In this document: positions 63,829 to 64,000 of the stretch, piece by piece
How positions within the stretch are numbered: position 1 is the stretch's first letter
Layout: the number at the start of each line of letters is the position of its first letter
From: Dendrophyllia cribrosa
Taxonomy: Eukaryota; Cnidaria; Anthozoa; Scleractinia; Dendrophylliidae
Length of the DNA stretch: 64,000 nt
Assembly (NCBI GenBank): GCA_024195265.1
Contig: JAJLRJ010000008.1
Location: 23,930,932-23,994,931, forward strand
Direction of reading: 5' to 3'
The notes under the pieces: model-generated
What the model was told of the DNA's origin: nothing
Database searches by the model: none
The model's input: the letters and a program-made list of their open reading frames with translations, nothing else
Made by a program: the position numbers and the translations under genes

Positions 63829-64000
63829 AAGAGCGAATAATAAATCTAATTTTAGTATATGTTTTAATATACATTTACTAGACGTTCAGAACTTAACAAC
63901 AAATTCTCTTCACAGGCACTTCGAAAACGCGAAGAAGCAGCCGCCATTAGGCTACTCACTCTACAATAGAATAGATAGTGAGTAGCGTAGCCATTAAGAG

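Overview
The window looks like nuclear DNA of an animal, most likely an anthozoan cnidarian such as a stony coral. Host genes are split into short exons with GT/AG introns, the non-coding DNA is full of short inverted-repeat elements, tRNA-like SINE heads and simple repeats, and there are three animal-type gene models. The taxon is an inference from gene and repeat character; no database was searched.

Host layout. A plus-strand gene resembling CABIN1 (calcineurin-binding protein 1) runs from at least 5190 to 41890 in thirteen recognisable coding exons; its 5' end lies outside the window or was not found. A minus-strand gene in eight exons (52454 down to 45647) encodes a secreted glycoside hydrolase of the MGH1/GH63-like type best known from bacteria. 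A minus-strand two-exon gene (59486 down to 56289) encodes a BTB-BACK-Kelch protein. The rest is introns and intergenic repeat DNA.

The centrepiece is a Maverick/Polinton (adintovirus-like integrated dsDNA virus/transposon) at 9431-30958, 21.5 kb, inside one CABIN1 intron. It has 387-bp terminal inverted repeats that differ at about two positions and a perfect 6-bp target duplication (TAGATT). Gene content from the left: a VLTF3-like transcription factor and an acidic coiled-coil protein (+); then on the minus strand integrase, zinc-ribbon/PLA2-like protein, adenain-like protease, hydrophobic core (pVI/pX-like) protein, major capsid protein, a small basic protein, penton and a charged protein; then on the plus strand packaging ATPase, a fibre-like protein and a membrane-hairpin protein; then a minus-strand block of small early-type proteins including two NUMOD1/HTH repeat proteins, with an array of AT-rich palindromes; finally a plus-strand protein-primed DNA polymerase B carrying an endonuclease VII-like insertion. 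Together these cover integration, replication, late transcription, capsid assembly, maturation, packaging and receptor binding.

Most structural genes are cut by single-base frame breaks, usually next to homopolymers, although the TIRs are almost identical. Two CABIN1 exons show the same kind of break, so part or all of this damage may be assembly error rather than decay. The fibre gene also carries a genuine insertion: a 2.35-kb palindromic element with TTAA target duplication.

Outside the Polinton the most striking items are a family of G-run-bounded MITEs with 9-bp target duplications, a 22-bp micro-element made only of two TIR tips with a perfect 9-bp target duplication, a 1.7-kb 9-bp minisatellite and an intronic array of E2F-like GCGCGGGAAA motifs.
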